From contig JBHYFN010000007.1 in the NCBI GenBank assembly GCA_051859505.1, positions 52,449 through 116,448 on the forward strand: DNA of 64,000 nt, in the 5' to 3' direction. The position numbers and the translations under genes were made by a program. The notes below the pieces were generated by a model. The model was not told the DNA's origin, did no database searches, and saw only the letters and a list, made by a program, of their open reading frames with translations. How positions within the stretch are numbered: the first letter of the stretch is position 1; every line of letters begins with the position of its first letter. This stretch comes from JAFIEN01 sp051859505 (lineage in GTDB: Bacteria > Pseudomonadota > Alphaproteobacteria > Rhodobacterales > Rhodobacteraceae). This document shows, in pieces, positions 43,738 to 52,241 of the stretch.

Positions 43738-45120
43738 TTATCCCAGTCCGGTCTCGGTCGCGAAGGCCGCCAGCGCCTCGGTCAGGCGGCCAAGGATGTC
43801 GTCCACCTGATCGGCCGTCACGATCATCGGCGGGGCGAGGATGACGTGATCGCCCGCATGCCCGCCCCGCGACCGGCGCGGATAGATGATCAGGCCGCGT
43901 GCATAGGCCGCCTCGGTCAGCCGGTCGTAGGCCTTGAGCGCGGGGGGCAGCGGTTCCTTCGTCTGCCGGTCGGCCACCAGTTCCATCGCCAGCAGCAGGC
44001 CCTTGCCCCGCACATCGCCGATGAAGGCGAAGCGGTCCATCAGCGCCGCCATCCCCGCCTTCAGCCGCGCGCCCATGGCTGTCGCCTTCTCCATCATGCC
44101 TTGCCGTTCGATCTCGTCCAGGACGGCGAGCCCCGCGGCGCAGGCCAGCGGGTTGCCGGCATAGGTGAAGCCGTGCAGGAACCCGCCCGAGGCCATGACC
44201 GCCTCGACGATCTCGCCCCGTGCGACCATCGCGCCCAGCGGCACATAGCCCGCGCCAAAGCCCTTGGAGACGGCGAGGATGTCGGGGGCGGCGTCCCAGT
44301 GCTGCCCGCCGAAGAAGCGCCCGGTGCGGCCGCCGCCCGACATCACCTCGTCATGGATCAGAAGCACGCCGTGGCGGGTGCAGAGGTCGCGCACCGCCTC
44401 CATGTATCCGGCCGGCGGCACCAGCGCGCCGGTCGAGGCGCCGCCGACGGGCTCGATCATGACGGCGAGCACCGTGTCGGGGCCTTCCTCGAGGATCTTC
44501 GCTTCGATCATCGCGGCGTAATGTGCGCCGGTCGCGGGGTCGTCGGGGTCGAGCCCGTCCAGCCAGGCGCGCGGGGCGGGGACTTTCGGCATCGCCTGCA
44601 TCATCGGCGCGAAGGGCTCGGTCAGCGGGTCGTAGCCGGTGACCGCGAGCGCCCCCAAGGTGCAGCCGTGGTAGGAGGGCCAGCGCGAGATCACCTTCCA
44701 GCGCCCCGGCTGACCGATGGCCAGCGCATGTTGCCGGGCAAGCTTCAGCGCCGATTCCACCGCCTCGGACCCGCCCGAGACGAAGAACACCCGCTCCATC
44801 CCCGGCCAGGCCAGGGCGGCGGTGCGGGCGGCCAGATCCTCGGCCGCGTCGGTCACGAAATGCAGGCGATAGCCGAAGGTGAACCGCTCCATCTGCGCGC
44901 GCATGGCGGCCAGGACGGCGGGGTTGGAATGGCCGATGTTGCAGACCATCGCGCCGGAGGATCCGTCGATGAACCGGTTGCCTGCGGTATCCCACATGTA
45001 GATCCCCTCGGCCCGGTCAAGGGTGGGGCGGGGATGTTCGGTCTGGTAGAAGAGGTGCGAGGCTGCCGCTGCCCGTGTATCCGCTGCCTGTCTAGCCGGA
45101 GCATGTGTATCCGGTAGCAT
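43738..45120 (-). CDS. Class III (omega-type) PLP aminotransferase
   Basis: 461 residues from the ATG at 45120; the frame is open to 45204 without family features. PLP-site Asp in LLIHDEVMSGGGRTG, Schiff-base Lys in ILAVSKGFGAGYVPLGAM, and GSSGAMVCNIGHSN near the N-terminus, as in the 'aspartate aminotransferase family' omega-aminotransferases. Works in this context on an amino acid or amine whose keto product can be cleaved by the co-encoded BKACE. First gene of the operon. Confidence 0.92.
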   Translation of the reverse strand: MLPDTHAPARQAADTRAAAASHLFYQTEHPRPTLDRAEGIYMWDTAGNRFIDGSSGAMVCNIGHSNPAVLAAMRAQMERFTFGYRLHFVTDAAEDLAARTAALAWPGMERVFFVSGGSEAVESALKLARQHALAIGQPGRWKVISRWPSYHGCTLGALAVTGYDPLTEPFAPMMQAMPKVPAPRAWLDGLDPDDPATGAHYAAMIEAKILEEGPDTVLAVMIEPVGGASTGALVPPAGYMEAVRDLCTRHGVLLIHDEVMSGGGRTGRFFGGQHWDAAPDILAVSKGFGAGYVPLGAMVARGEIVEAVMASGGFLHGFTYAGNPLACAAGLAVLDEIERQGMMEKATAMGARLKAGMAALMDRFAFIGDVRGKGLLLAMELVADRQTKEPLPPALKAYDRLTEAAYARGLIIYPRRSRGGHAGDHVILAPPMIVTADQVDDILGRLTEALAAFATETGLG

Positions 45121-45338
45121 GTCCGTCCCTTTGGCCTGCGTCGGGCCGGGTGCCCGCCTTCGCGCGCCACTCTGCCACGCGGCGCGGCGCAGAGCCAGCA
45201 CCATGGTGAGGCGTCAGCACCGGTCTGTTGCGGCGGCCGGCACGGCCACGGTCATGCCGGGCAAGGTCTGCGGCACCGGCGCGCGCCTGGTCCGGACCCG
45301 GCTTTCCCAGCCGGGCCCGGACATCGGGCGGCCCTGGA

Positions 45339-45941
45339 TCAGTTCTGCAGGCCGAAGAAGGTTCCAGAGACGACATCCACCTCGAAATCGCCGGTTCCGG
45401 TGCCCAGGGCAGAGCCATAGACGGCATTGCCGAAATCGCCCCGCGCCCCGCCATTGAGGCTGAGCATCATCTCGGTGCTGCCCGAGAACGGCAGGTCGCT
45501 TTCACGGACCTCCAGTTCGCCCGATGCCATGGCGGTGATGTCGCCAAGGCTCTCGGTTCCCAGGATCTCGAGCGAGCCCAGCATCGTCTGTTGCGGCACC
45601 CCACCCTCGAGCAGGTTGACATTGGTGACAGAGCCGGTGACGGACTCCGCCCCTCCGGTGAAGTCGACGACCATGGCCATCGCCCCCAGCATGCCATAGC
45701 CTGCGGCCCCGTCGATGTTGACATCGTCGAGATAGAGATTGCCGCTGTAGCTTGCAGAGCCGGGCGGCGTGTTGGCCGGCATCGTGACGGGCAACATGGC
45801 GATCGTGTCGCGCAAGGCCCCGGCATCGGTCACATCATCCGCCGAATAGGTCGGAGGAAGCGGGGCGGGTGTGGACGTGGATGTGGAGCAACCTGCCCCG
45901 AACGCGATGACCAGAACGGAAGATATGGCAGCAATTCTCAT
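45339..45941 (-). CDS. Lipoprotein with a predicted small beta-barrel (TbpB/fHbp-like fold, tentative)
   Basis: 200 residues with a lipoprotein signal: VLVIAFGAGCST, lipid-modified Cys at 18, then a Ser/Thr/Pro linker. The mature part alternates short polar/hydrophobic strands with Gly turns (GNLYLDDVNIDG, AMAMVVDFTGGAES, GSVTNVNLLEG, SGELEVRESDLPFSGS, GTFFGLQN). This pattern recalls the small barrel domains of transferrin-binding-protein-B-like surface lipoproteins. The resemblance is structural impression only. A CAGGGAGG ribosome-binding site fixes the start. Divergent from murJ. Confidence 0.65.
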   Translation of the reverse strand: MRIAAISSVLVIAFGAGCSTSTSTPAPLPPTYSADDVTDAGALRDTIAMLPVTMPANTPPGSASYSGNLYLDDVNIDGAAGYGMLGAMAMVVDFTGGAESVTGSVTNVNLLEGGVPQQTMLGSLEILGTESLGDITAMASGELEVRESDLPFSGSTEMMLSLNGGARGDFGNAVYGSALGTGTGDFEVDVVSGTFFGLQN

Positions 45942-46160
45942 CGAAAATCCTCCCTGAGAACACACCGGGAAAAATGCTCCGGTGGGGCATGGTATCATGA
46001 GTCGCCCGATCCTCCAAAACGGCGGGGTCCGTGCAGGGTTGCCCGCGAGGCGCGCATCCCCCGCGGGGCCTTCTCCCGCGGCCTCGCCCCGGCGGCCCTT
46101 TCCCCCTTTTCCACCCTGCTGTATTGGACAGCGCAACCGCGTCACGGTCAGGACCATTGC

Positions 46161-47699
46161 ATGAAACCCATCCGCCTGATCCGCGGCATCGTCACAGTCG
46201 GGTTCTGGACCTTGATCAGCCGCATCGCCGGTTTCGCCCGCGATGTCGTGATGGCGGCCTATCTTGGCGCGGGGCCGGTGGCCGAGGCCTTTCTCGTGGC
46301 CTTCAGCTTGCCCAACATGTTCCGCCGCTTCTTTGCCGAAGGCGCGTTCAACATGGCCTTCGTGCCCATGTTCTCGAAAAAGCTCGAGGGGGGCGAGGAT
46401 GCCGAAAGCTTTGCCCGCGACGCCTATTGGGGGCTGGCGACGGTCCTGATCCTGTTCACGCTCGCGGGGCTGGCGCTCATGCCGCTTCTGGTCATGGCGA
46501 TGGCGGCGGGGTTCCGGGGGGACGAGCGGTTCGACATGGCCGTCCTCTATGGCCGGATCGCCTTTCCCTATATCCTGTTCATCTCGCTGACGGCCCTTCT
46601 GTCGGGGATGCTGAACGCGGGCGGGCGGTTCATCGCGACCTCGGCGGTGCCGATCCTGATGAACGTGGTCTTCATCGGCGGCCTTGTGCTGGCCGACTGG
46701 CGAGGGTGGGACGCAGGCCTGACGCTGTCCTGGGCGGTGCCGGTGGCGGGCGTGGTGCAATGGGCGGTGATCTGGGTTGCGGTGCGGCGGATGGGATTTT
46801 CGCTGCGGTTCCGCTGGCCACGGCTGACGCCCGAGTTGAAGCGGCTCGCGATCATCGCGGGGCCGGCGCTCCTGGCGGGCGGCGTGGTGCAGATCAACCT
46901 GATCGTGGGGCGGCAGGTGGCAAGCTTCACCGCAGTGGCGGTGGCGTGGCTGTCCTCTGCGGACAGGCTCTATCAGCTGCCCTTGGGCGTGGTGGGCATC
47001 GCCATCGGCGTGGTGCTTCTGCCCGACCTGTCGCGCCGGTTGCGGGCGGGGGATACGTCGGGCGGGCAGGATGCGTTCAGCCGGGCGATGGAGTTTTCGC
47101 TGGCGCTGACCATGCCGGCGGCGGTGGCGCTGATGGTGATCTCGGTGCCGCTGATCGGGGTTCTGTTCGAGCGCGGTGCCTTCGGGCCCGAGGATACGGT
47201 GAACACGGCGCTGGCGCTGGCGGTCTATGGGGCGGGGCTGCCGGCCTTCGTGATGCAGAAGGTGCTGCAACCGCTGTTCTACGCGCGCGAGGATACGCGG
47301 CGGCCGTTCAACTATGCGGTCGTGTCGATGTTCATCAATGCGGGCGTGGCGGTGGGGCTGATGCCCTTCATCGGCTTCATCGCGGCAGCATTGGCGACGA
47401 CGCTGGCCTCCTGGGGGATGGTGCTGCAGCTGTGGATGGGCTCGCGCGGGATGGGCGCGGCGGCGGAGCCGGATGCGCGGATGCGGGCGCGGATCTGGCG
47501 GATCGTGGTGGCCTCGGTGGTGATGGGGGCGGTGCTCTGGGGGCTGCAGATGGCGCTGGCCGGGCCGCTGGCCGATCCGCGGTTGCGTTATCCGGCGCTG
47601 GCGGGGCTGATCGGGGTCGGGATGGTGGCCTATTTCGCGCTGGGCTTCCTGATCGGGGCCTTCCGCTGGATCGAACTGAGAGCCTCGTTCCGGCGCTGA
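46161..47699 (+). CDS. murJ: Lipid II flippase
   Basis: 512 residues with about fourteen hydrophobic helices. MKPIRLIRGIVTVGFWTLISR, GFARDVVMAAYLGAGPVAEAF and LPNMFRRFFAEGAFNMAFVP are diagnostic for MurJ/MviN. The charged residues of the central cavity (e.g. Arg in NMFRRFF) are present. MurJ moves lipid-linked peptidoglycan precursor across the inner membrane. The ATG at 46161 is preceded by AGGA. Converges on the rhomboid-like gene. Confidence 0.95.
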   Translation: MKPIRLIRGIVTVGFWTLISRIAGFARDVVMAAYLGAGPVAEAFLVAFSLPNMFRRFFAEGAFNMAFVPMFSKKLEGGEDAESFARDAYWGLATVLILFTLAGLALMPLLVMAMAAGFRGDERFDMAVLYGRIAFPYILFISLTALLSGMLNAGGRFIATSAVPILMNVVFIGGLVLADWRGWDAGLTLSWAVPVAGVVQWAVIWVAVRRMGFSLRFRWPRLTPELKRLAIIAGPALLAGGVVQINLIVGRQVASFTAVAVAWLSSADRLYQLPLGVVGIAIGVVLLPDLSRRLRAGDTSGGQDAFSRAMEFSLALTMPAAVALMVISVPLIGVLFERGAFGPEDTVNTALALAVYGAGLPAFVMQKVLQPLFYAREDTRRPFNYAVVSMFINAGVAVGLMPFIGFIAAALATTLASWGMVLQLWMGSRGMGAAAEPDARMRARIWRIVVASVVMGAVLWGLQMALAGPLADPRLRYPALAGLIGVGMVAYFALGFLIGAFRWIELRASFRR

Positions 47700-47701
47700 G
47701 A

Positions 47702-47747
47702 GCCGGAAAATCTGATTTTCCGGCGCGGAATTCGATCCGAATTCCGC
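47702..47747. repeat. Twin perfect hairpins between murJ and the rhomboid-like gene
   Basis: Two adjacent hairpins: GCCGGAAAAT-N3-ATTTTCCGGC (47702-47724) and GCGGAATTCG-N3-CGAATTCCGC (47725-47747). Each has 10-bp perfect arms and a 3-nt loop. They fill the convergent gap and probably act as a bidirectional terminator; the A/T tracts inside the stems are not followed by T-runs. Confidence 0.75.
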
Positions 47748-47756
47748 CCCCGGCCC

Positions 47757-48431
47757 CTAGCGCGCGCGCAACCTTTCCAGAACCGCCGCCCAGCCGCCGG
47801 GCGCCACCAGGACCGAAAGGCCGAACCCGGTCACGAAGCCCGCGATATCGGCCACCCATGAAGGCTGCGCCCCGAACAGCAGCGCAAAGACCAGCTGCAG
47901 CAGCAGCAGTACGCCGATCAGCTGGAAGGCGCGCAGGCGGTTCCCACCGCCCTCGCCCAGCCGCGTCCAGAGGATGAAGCTGTAGGCCCCGATCAACCCG
48001 TAGACGGCAGGATAGATGCCGAAAAGCGCCGGGTTGCCGACCGCAAGGAGGCCGAAGGCCACGGCGCCAAGGATGGTCGAGGCAAGCAGGACCGCCAGCA
48101 TGGCTGTCGCGCTGAACACCTCGCCCACGAACTTGCCCAGCGCCAGCAGCAGGACCACACCGAAGATCGCATGGGTGGCAGATCCGTGGATGAAGGCATA
48201 GGTCACGAAGCGCCGCATCAGCTCGACCGAGCGATTGCCGCCCATCACCAGCTCCCAGACCATGGGCGAGAAGGCATAATCGTTCAGCGCCGAGACCCTC
48301 CAGCCGATCCCCGCCCGCCCGCCGATCAGCCCGGCCGAGGCCATCTGGAAGACGATCTCGATCCCGCCCACCAGAAGGGCCAGTGCCACCACCACCGGCG
48401 GAATCGCGTTGAACGGGCTTTCGGATTGCAT
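47757..48431 (-). CDS. Rhomboid-fold membrane protein lacking protease residues (pseudo-rhomboid)
   Basis: 224 residues with six to seven hydrophobic helices in the rhomboid order. The helix-2 segment RFVTYAFIHGSATHAIF aligns with the rhomboid HxxxxHxxxN motif and keeps both His. However, the nucleophile motif GxSG is replaced by GIYPAVYG (about 138-145), and the catalytic His of AHxGG is replaced by VADIAGF (about 193-199). It therefore looks like a non-proteolytic rhomboid relative. Such proteins bind membrane clients rather than cut them. Located between murJ (convergent) and trpS (divergent). Confidence 0.75.
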   Translation of the reverse strand: MQSESPFNAIPPVVVALALLVGGIEIVFQMASAGLIGGRAGIGWRVSALNDYAFSPMVWELVMGGNRSVELMRRFVTYAFIHGSATHAIFGVVLLLALGKFVGEVFSATAMLAVLLASTILGAVAFGLLAVGNPALFGIYPAVYGLIGAYSFILWTRLGEGGGNRLRAFQLIGVLLLLQLVFALLFGAQPSWVADIAGFVTGFGLSVLVAPGGWAAVLERLRAR

Positions 48432-48539
48432 GCTCTGACCTCGGGTTCGCAGGGGGCGCTTCGCTCGGGCGCTTCGCTTGACGCTGGCCCGGCCCATCGG
48501 TAAGCCACCCGGGCCGTCAAATCCAGCAGGACCAGCCCC

Positions 48540-49559
48540 ATGACCGAGGCGCCTTTCACCCCCCGTGTCTTTTCCGGCATCAAGCCCTCGGGCGGGCTGA
48601 CGCTGGGCAACTATCTGGGAGCCATCAAGCGTTTCGTCGCCATGCAGGGCGGCGCGTTCGAAACGATCTACTGCGTCGTGGATCTGCACGCGATCACCGT
48701 CTGGCAGGATCCTAAAACGCTGCGCGATGCCACGCGCGAAGTGGCGGCCGGCTATCTCGCCGCAGGCATCGACCCCGCCCGCTCGATCCTGTTCAATCAA
48801 AGCCAGGTCGCCGCCCATGCCGAGCTGGGCTGGATCTTCAACTGTGTCGCCCGTGTCGGCTGGATGAACCGGATGACCCAGTTCAAGGACAAGGCGGGGT
48901 CGAATGCCGAAAAGGTCAGCCTCGGGCTTTACGCCTATCCCTCGCTCATGGCCGCCGACATCCTGCTTTATCACGCGACCCATGTGCCGGTGGGCGAAGA
49001 CCAGAAACAGCATGTCGAGCTGACCCGCGACATCGCCGCCAAGTTCAATCACGATTTCGGAGTGGAGTTCTTTCCCCTGACCACGCCCGTGATCGAAGGC
49101 CCCGCCACCCGCGTGATGAACCTGCGCGACGGGACGAAGAAGATGTCGAAGTCGGGCGAAAGCGACATGGAACGCATCAACATGACCGATGATGCCGATA
49201 CCATTGCGAAAAAGCTGAAGAAGGCCCGCACCGACCCCGCCCCCCTGCCCGAGACGCTGGCCGAGCTTGATGGCCGGGCCGAGGCGCGGAACCTTGTCGG
49301 CATCTATGCAGCCCTTGCCGACATGACGCCCGAGGCGGTGATCGCGGAACATGCGGGCGCGGGCTGGGGCACGTTCAAGCCGCGGCTGGCCGATCTCGCG
49401 GTCGAGAAGCTGTCGCCCATCTCGACCGAGATGGCGCGGCTCATGGCCGACCCGGCCGAGATCGACCGGATCCTTGGCCTTGGTGCCGAAAGGGCCCGCG
49501 CGATCGCCGAGCCGATCCTGCGTCAGACCTATGACATCGTGGGGCTTTTGCGCAGCTAG
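48540..49559 (+). CDS. trpS: Tryptophan--tRNA ligase
   Basis: 339 residues of a class I aminoacyl-tRNA synthetase. The HIGH-equivalent is PSGGLTLGNYLGAI, the second signature is KKMSKSGES (KMSKS), and AADILLYHATHVPVGEDQKQH is the Trp/ATP pocket of TrpRS. Charges tRNA-Trp. The ATG at 48540 (MTEAPFTPRVFSG) precedes the usual RVFSGIKPSG start closely. Confidence 0.96.
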   Translation: MTEAPFTPRVFSGIKPSGGLTLGNYLGAIKRFVAMQGGAFETIYCVVDLHAITVWQDPKTLRDATREVAAGYLAAGIDPARSILFNQSQVAAHAELGWIFNCVARVGWMNRMTQFKDKAGSNAEKVSLGLYAYPSLMAADILLYHATHVPVGEDQKQHVELTRDIAAKFNHDFGVEFFPLTTPVIEGPATRVMNLRDGTKKMSKSGESDMERINMTDDADTIAKKLKKARTDPAPLPETLAELDGRAEARNLVGIYAALADMTPEAVIAEHAGAGWGTFKPRLADLAVEKLSPISTEMARLMADPAEIDRILGLGAERARAIAEPILRQTYDIVGLLRS

Positions 49560-49710
49560 GGTTTCCGGGGCGCGCGCCTGCCGATCCTGTCCCGACAGCG
49601 CCCGCGCATTGGCACCCCTGTGCAATTCCGCTCCGTTCCCATCTTGACTTGCGCCTTCTGCGCGGCACGCAGAAAGGCTATGTCTGCCCCGCCAATCCAG
49701 GGAGCGCAAA

Positions 49711-50193
49711 ATGCCTGATCTTGCCCCGCCGACCACGCGAATCGGTCATGTCCATCTCAAGGTCGCCGACCTCGACCGCGCCATTGCCTTTTATCGCGAC
49801 GTGATCGGCCTCGAGGTCATGCAGCGATACGGGCCGGGGGCCGCCTTCCTTTCCGCGGGCGGCTACCACCATCATCTTGGCCTGAACACCTGGGAGAGCC
49901 GGGGCGCGACGCCGCCGCCTCCGGGCCATACGGGGCTTTACCATACGGCCTTCCTGTTCCCCGATCGCAAGGCCCTGGCCCAGGCCCTCGCACGGGTCGT
50001 CCGGGCCGGTATCGCGCTGGACGGCGCGGCGGATCATGGCGTGTCCGAGGCGATCTATCTGCGCGACCCCGACGGAAACGGGGTCGAGCTTTACCGTGAC
50101 CGGCCCGAAGCAGACTGGCCGCGCGCCCTCGATGGCAGCCTGGCGATGACCAATGCGCCACTCGATCTTCGCCAGCTTCTGGCCGAAGCCTGA
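49711..50193 (+). CDS. VOC-superfamily (glyoxalase/dioxygenase-fold) protein
   Basis: 160 residues, one VOC module pair. IGHVHLKVADLDRAIAFYRDVIGLEV at the N-terminus and GVSEAIYLRDPDGNGVELYRD near the C-terminus are classic. Metal ligands would be His in IGHVHL, HHHL around GGYHHHLGLN, and Glu in NGVELY. Likely a small metal-dependent enzyme of the catechol 2,3-dioxygenase or glyoxalase type; substrate unknown. GGGAGCG ribosome-binding site. Confidence 0.9.
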   Translation: MPDLAPPTTRIGHVHLKVADLDRAIAFYRDVIGLEVMQRYGPGAAFLSAGGYHHHLGLNTWESRGATPPPPGHTGLYHTAFLFPDRKALAQALARVVRAGIALDGAADHGVSEAIYLRDPDGNGVELYRDRPEADWPRALDGSLAMTNAPLDLRQLLAEA

Positions 50194-50312
50194 GGTCCGG
50201 CGGGGGTCAGGCGCGGGCCCGGCGCGGGCCCGGCGCGGGTCAGGCCCCTGCACAGTCCGGTTGCCAGGCCCGAGCCGATCCGCCACTATCGCGAGGTCTG
50301 GAGGGGGGCCGA

Positions 50313-50768
50313 ATGCGCAAGTTTCTTGTCGTGCTGGATGACAGCCGCGAGTGTCTGAATGCCATGCGCTTTGCCGCGATGCGGGCCGCCAAGACCGGCG
50401 GCGGCGTGCAGATGCTGTCGATCATCCATCCCGAAGAGATCAGCCATTGGGCCGGCGTGGGCGAAATCATGCGCGCCGAGGCCCGCGAACGGATCGAGGT
50501 GCATTTCGAGGTCTTTGCAAAGTGGATGCGTGACAAGCAGGGCATCAATCCCGAACTCGTCATCCGCGAGGGGGAGGCGGTGCCCGAGATCCTTGCCCAG
50601 ATCCGCGAAGATGCCGAGATTGGGATCCTTGTCCTTGGCGCAGGCACCGAAAGCAACGGCCCCGGGCCGCTGGTCACGCAATTGTCGCGCGCCTCGGGCA
50701 GCCTGCCGATCCCGATCACCATCGTGCCCGGCGACATGAGCAAGGAACGGCTCGAAGCGATCACCTGA
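50313..50768 (+). CDS. Universal stress protein (UspA family)
   Basis: 151 residues. FLVVLDDSRECLNAMRFA opens the fold with the conserved Asp. ILVLGAGTESNGPGPLVTQL matches the G-x2-G-x9-G-(S/T) ATP-binding motif loosely, and PITIVPG ends the last strand. Usp proteins are induced in growth arrest. GGAGGGGGG ribosome-binding site. No FNR-type inverted repeat is visible upstream. Confidence 0.88.
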   Translation: MRKFLVVLDDSRECLNAMRFAAMRAAKTGGGVQMLSIIHPEEISHWAGVGEIMRAEARERIEVHFEVFAKWMRDKQGINPELVIREGEAVPEILAQIREDAEIGILVLGAGTESNGPGPLVTQLSRASGSLPIPITIVPGDMSKERLEAIT

Positions 50769-50812
50769 TAGCGGGGCCGGACGCGGCCCGCCGCAACCGC
50801 AGGCGCCGGCCC

Positions 50813-51679
50813 TCAGAGGTTGTTCACCGCAAAGACACAGCCGTCGCTGATCAGGGTCGGCGGGGTCTGGCACAGGCCCCGGGCCACGGTCCAGGCGGCC
50901 AGCACCTTGGGGACATAGCCGCGCGTCTCGGAAAAGGGCGGGACGCCGGCATGGGTGCGGACATTGCCTTCGCCCGCGTTATAGGCCGCCAGCACGAGGA
51001 TCGGGTCGCCGTCGAAATGGCCCATCAGCCAGTCAAGATAAGCCACGCCGCCGCGGATGTTCTCGGATGTCACCATGCGGTCGGACACGCCGAAACGTTC
51101 GGCGGTGGCGGGCATCAGCTGCATCAGCCCGGCCGCCCCGGCCGAGCTGACCGCATCGCTGCGCCCCGCGCTTTCGACCGAGATCACGGCCAGAACCAGC
51201 GCGGGAGAGACCCGCGTGCCAACCGTGGCGCGCAGGATATCGGGGCCATGCGTGCCCGCGATATCCTGCAAGGACTGGACGCGCGGGGTCGCAACGGCCT
51301 GACCGGGCGGGGCATTGGCCAGATGGCGCAGCGCCGGCTCAAGCCGGCCGGGCCCTGAATCGGTGATGCGAGGCGAGATCGTCGTCCAGAACCATTCGAA
51401 TCCCGACGGCTGCGGCATCGCCGGCAGAGCCGCCCCCGCCCCCGCGCCCGGCGCCGAGGCCGGAATTGTCGGCGTGACGCCGTTCATGACGCTGTCGGGC
51501 GGGCGGATGGCACTTGGCGCCGAAGGGTCGATCTGCACGGTGATCCTTGGCCCCGAACTCGCGTCGGGAACCGTCACGCGACGGAAGGTGAAATCCGGCT
51601 GCAACCGGTTGTCCTGCGCCACAAGGGGCGCCCCCGTCGCGACCGCGACGGCAAGGGATATCGGTACGATCCGACGCAT
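50813..51679 (-). CDS. Secreted lytic transglycosylase (SLT family)
   Basis: 288 residues from the ATG at 51679; the frame is open to 51799. A signal peptide is followed by a Pro-rich linker (about 40-85). The catalytic Glu is in LAVISVESAGRSDAVSSAG, followed by GLMQLMPATAERFG and VLAAYNAGEGNV, the goose-lysozyme-like SLT motifs. Periplasmic cleavage of peptidoglycan. Two Cys near the C-terminus (LCQTPP, DGCVFAV) may form a disulfide. It is the last gene before the tad pilus locus, divergent from the first pilin, and could open the wall for the pilus; that link is inference. Confidence 0.92.
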   Translation of the reverse strand: MRRIVPISLAVAVATGAPLVAQDNRLQPDFTFRRVTVPDASSGPRITVQIDPSAPSAIRPPDSVMNGVTPTIPASAPGAGAGAALPAMPQPSGFEWFWTTISPRITDSGPGRLEPALRHLANAPPGQAVATPRVQSLQDIAGTHGPDILRATVGTRVSPALVLAVISVESAGRSDAVSSAGAAGLMQLMPATAERFGVSDRMVTSENIRGGVAYLDWLMGHFDGDPILVLAAYNAGEGNVRTHAGVPPFSETRGYVPKVLAAWTVARGLCQTPPTLISDGCVFAVNNL

Positions 51680-52046
51680 TGTTTGCGCCTTTTGCTGCTC
51701 GTTTGCCTGACGGGCCTTATCGCACAGCGGCGCCGGTGAACCCAGACCCGGGGCGCGAATCAATGACGAATCTGCAGGGGAATGGGGCGCTTTCGCCACG
51801 TTACCCGGGCCGCCAAAGGCCGGGAGGGATGGGGCCGAAGGAATTTAGTCGCGCCTTATCAGAATGTTAACGATTTTCTTAAGAAACCTTCAACAGGCAT
51901 GAAAATGCACCTGTCCTTCCCAAATCCAGCCGCATTCGAGCGGCCATATATGCCCATCGACGGCGGGGATCGGGCCAACAAGAGGCCGGCCTGAAGGGAT
52001 CCGACGCGATTTGTGAAACCGGACCTACCCTGAGGAGGGATATCCA
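51680..52046. other. Regulatory region between the lytic transglycosylase and first pilin genes
   Basis: 367 bp between divergent genes. The stretch 51845-51910 is AT-rich and should contain the pilin promoter. It holds TTAA at 51867-51870 and 51879-51882 with an 8-bp spacer, close to but not equal to the TTAA-N7-TTAAC CtrA site that controls pilin genes in Caulobacter. No gene is apparent here. Confidence 0.5.
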
Positions 52047-52241
52047 ATGCTGAACTTCATCCAGAACTTCGCCCGCGACGAAGATGGCGCCGTCACCGTT
52101 GACTGGGTCGTGCTGACCGCAGCCATCGTCGGCCTCGGCATCGCCGTGCTTGCTTCGGTCCGTTCGGGCGCCGAAACGATGGCCGGCAACATCGAGACGG
52201 AACTCGGCACCGCCGTTCCGACCATCTCGTTCGGCTCGTAA
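52047..52241 (+). CDS. flp: Flp-type (type IVb) pilin 1
   Basis: 64 residues. A short leader ending DEDG (Gly14) precedes AVTVDWVVLTAAIVGLGIAVL, the hydrophobic helix that packs in the pilus core. Flp prepilins are cut by a CpaA-type peptidase after Gly in the G/XXXXEY motif. Here the motif reads GAVTVDW, so Glu and Tyr are replaced by Asp and Trp. A GAGGAGGG ribosome-binding site and a strong terminator 32 bp past the stop codon point to a highly expressed monocistronic unit. Confidence 0.92.
   Translation: MLNFIQNFARDEDGAVTVDWVVLTAAIVGLGIAVLASVRSGAETMAGNIETELGTAVPTISFGS

Noticed and set aside
45228..46160. 311-codon N-terminal extension in frame with murJ
   Set aside because: It reads antisense through the lipoprotein gene; MurJ homology begins at the ATG at 46161.
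50194..50312. FNR or other palindromic operator before the universal stress gene
   Set aside because: Only GC-rich short repeats (GCGCGGGCCCG) are present; no TTGAT-N4-ATCAA-like site.
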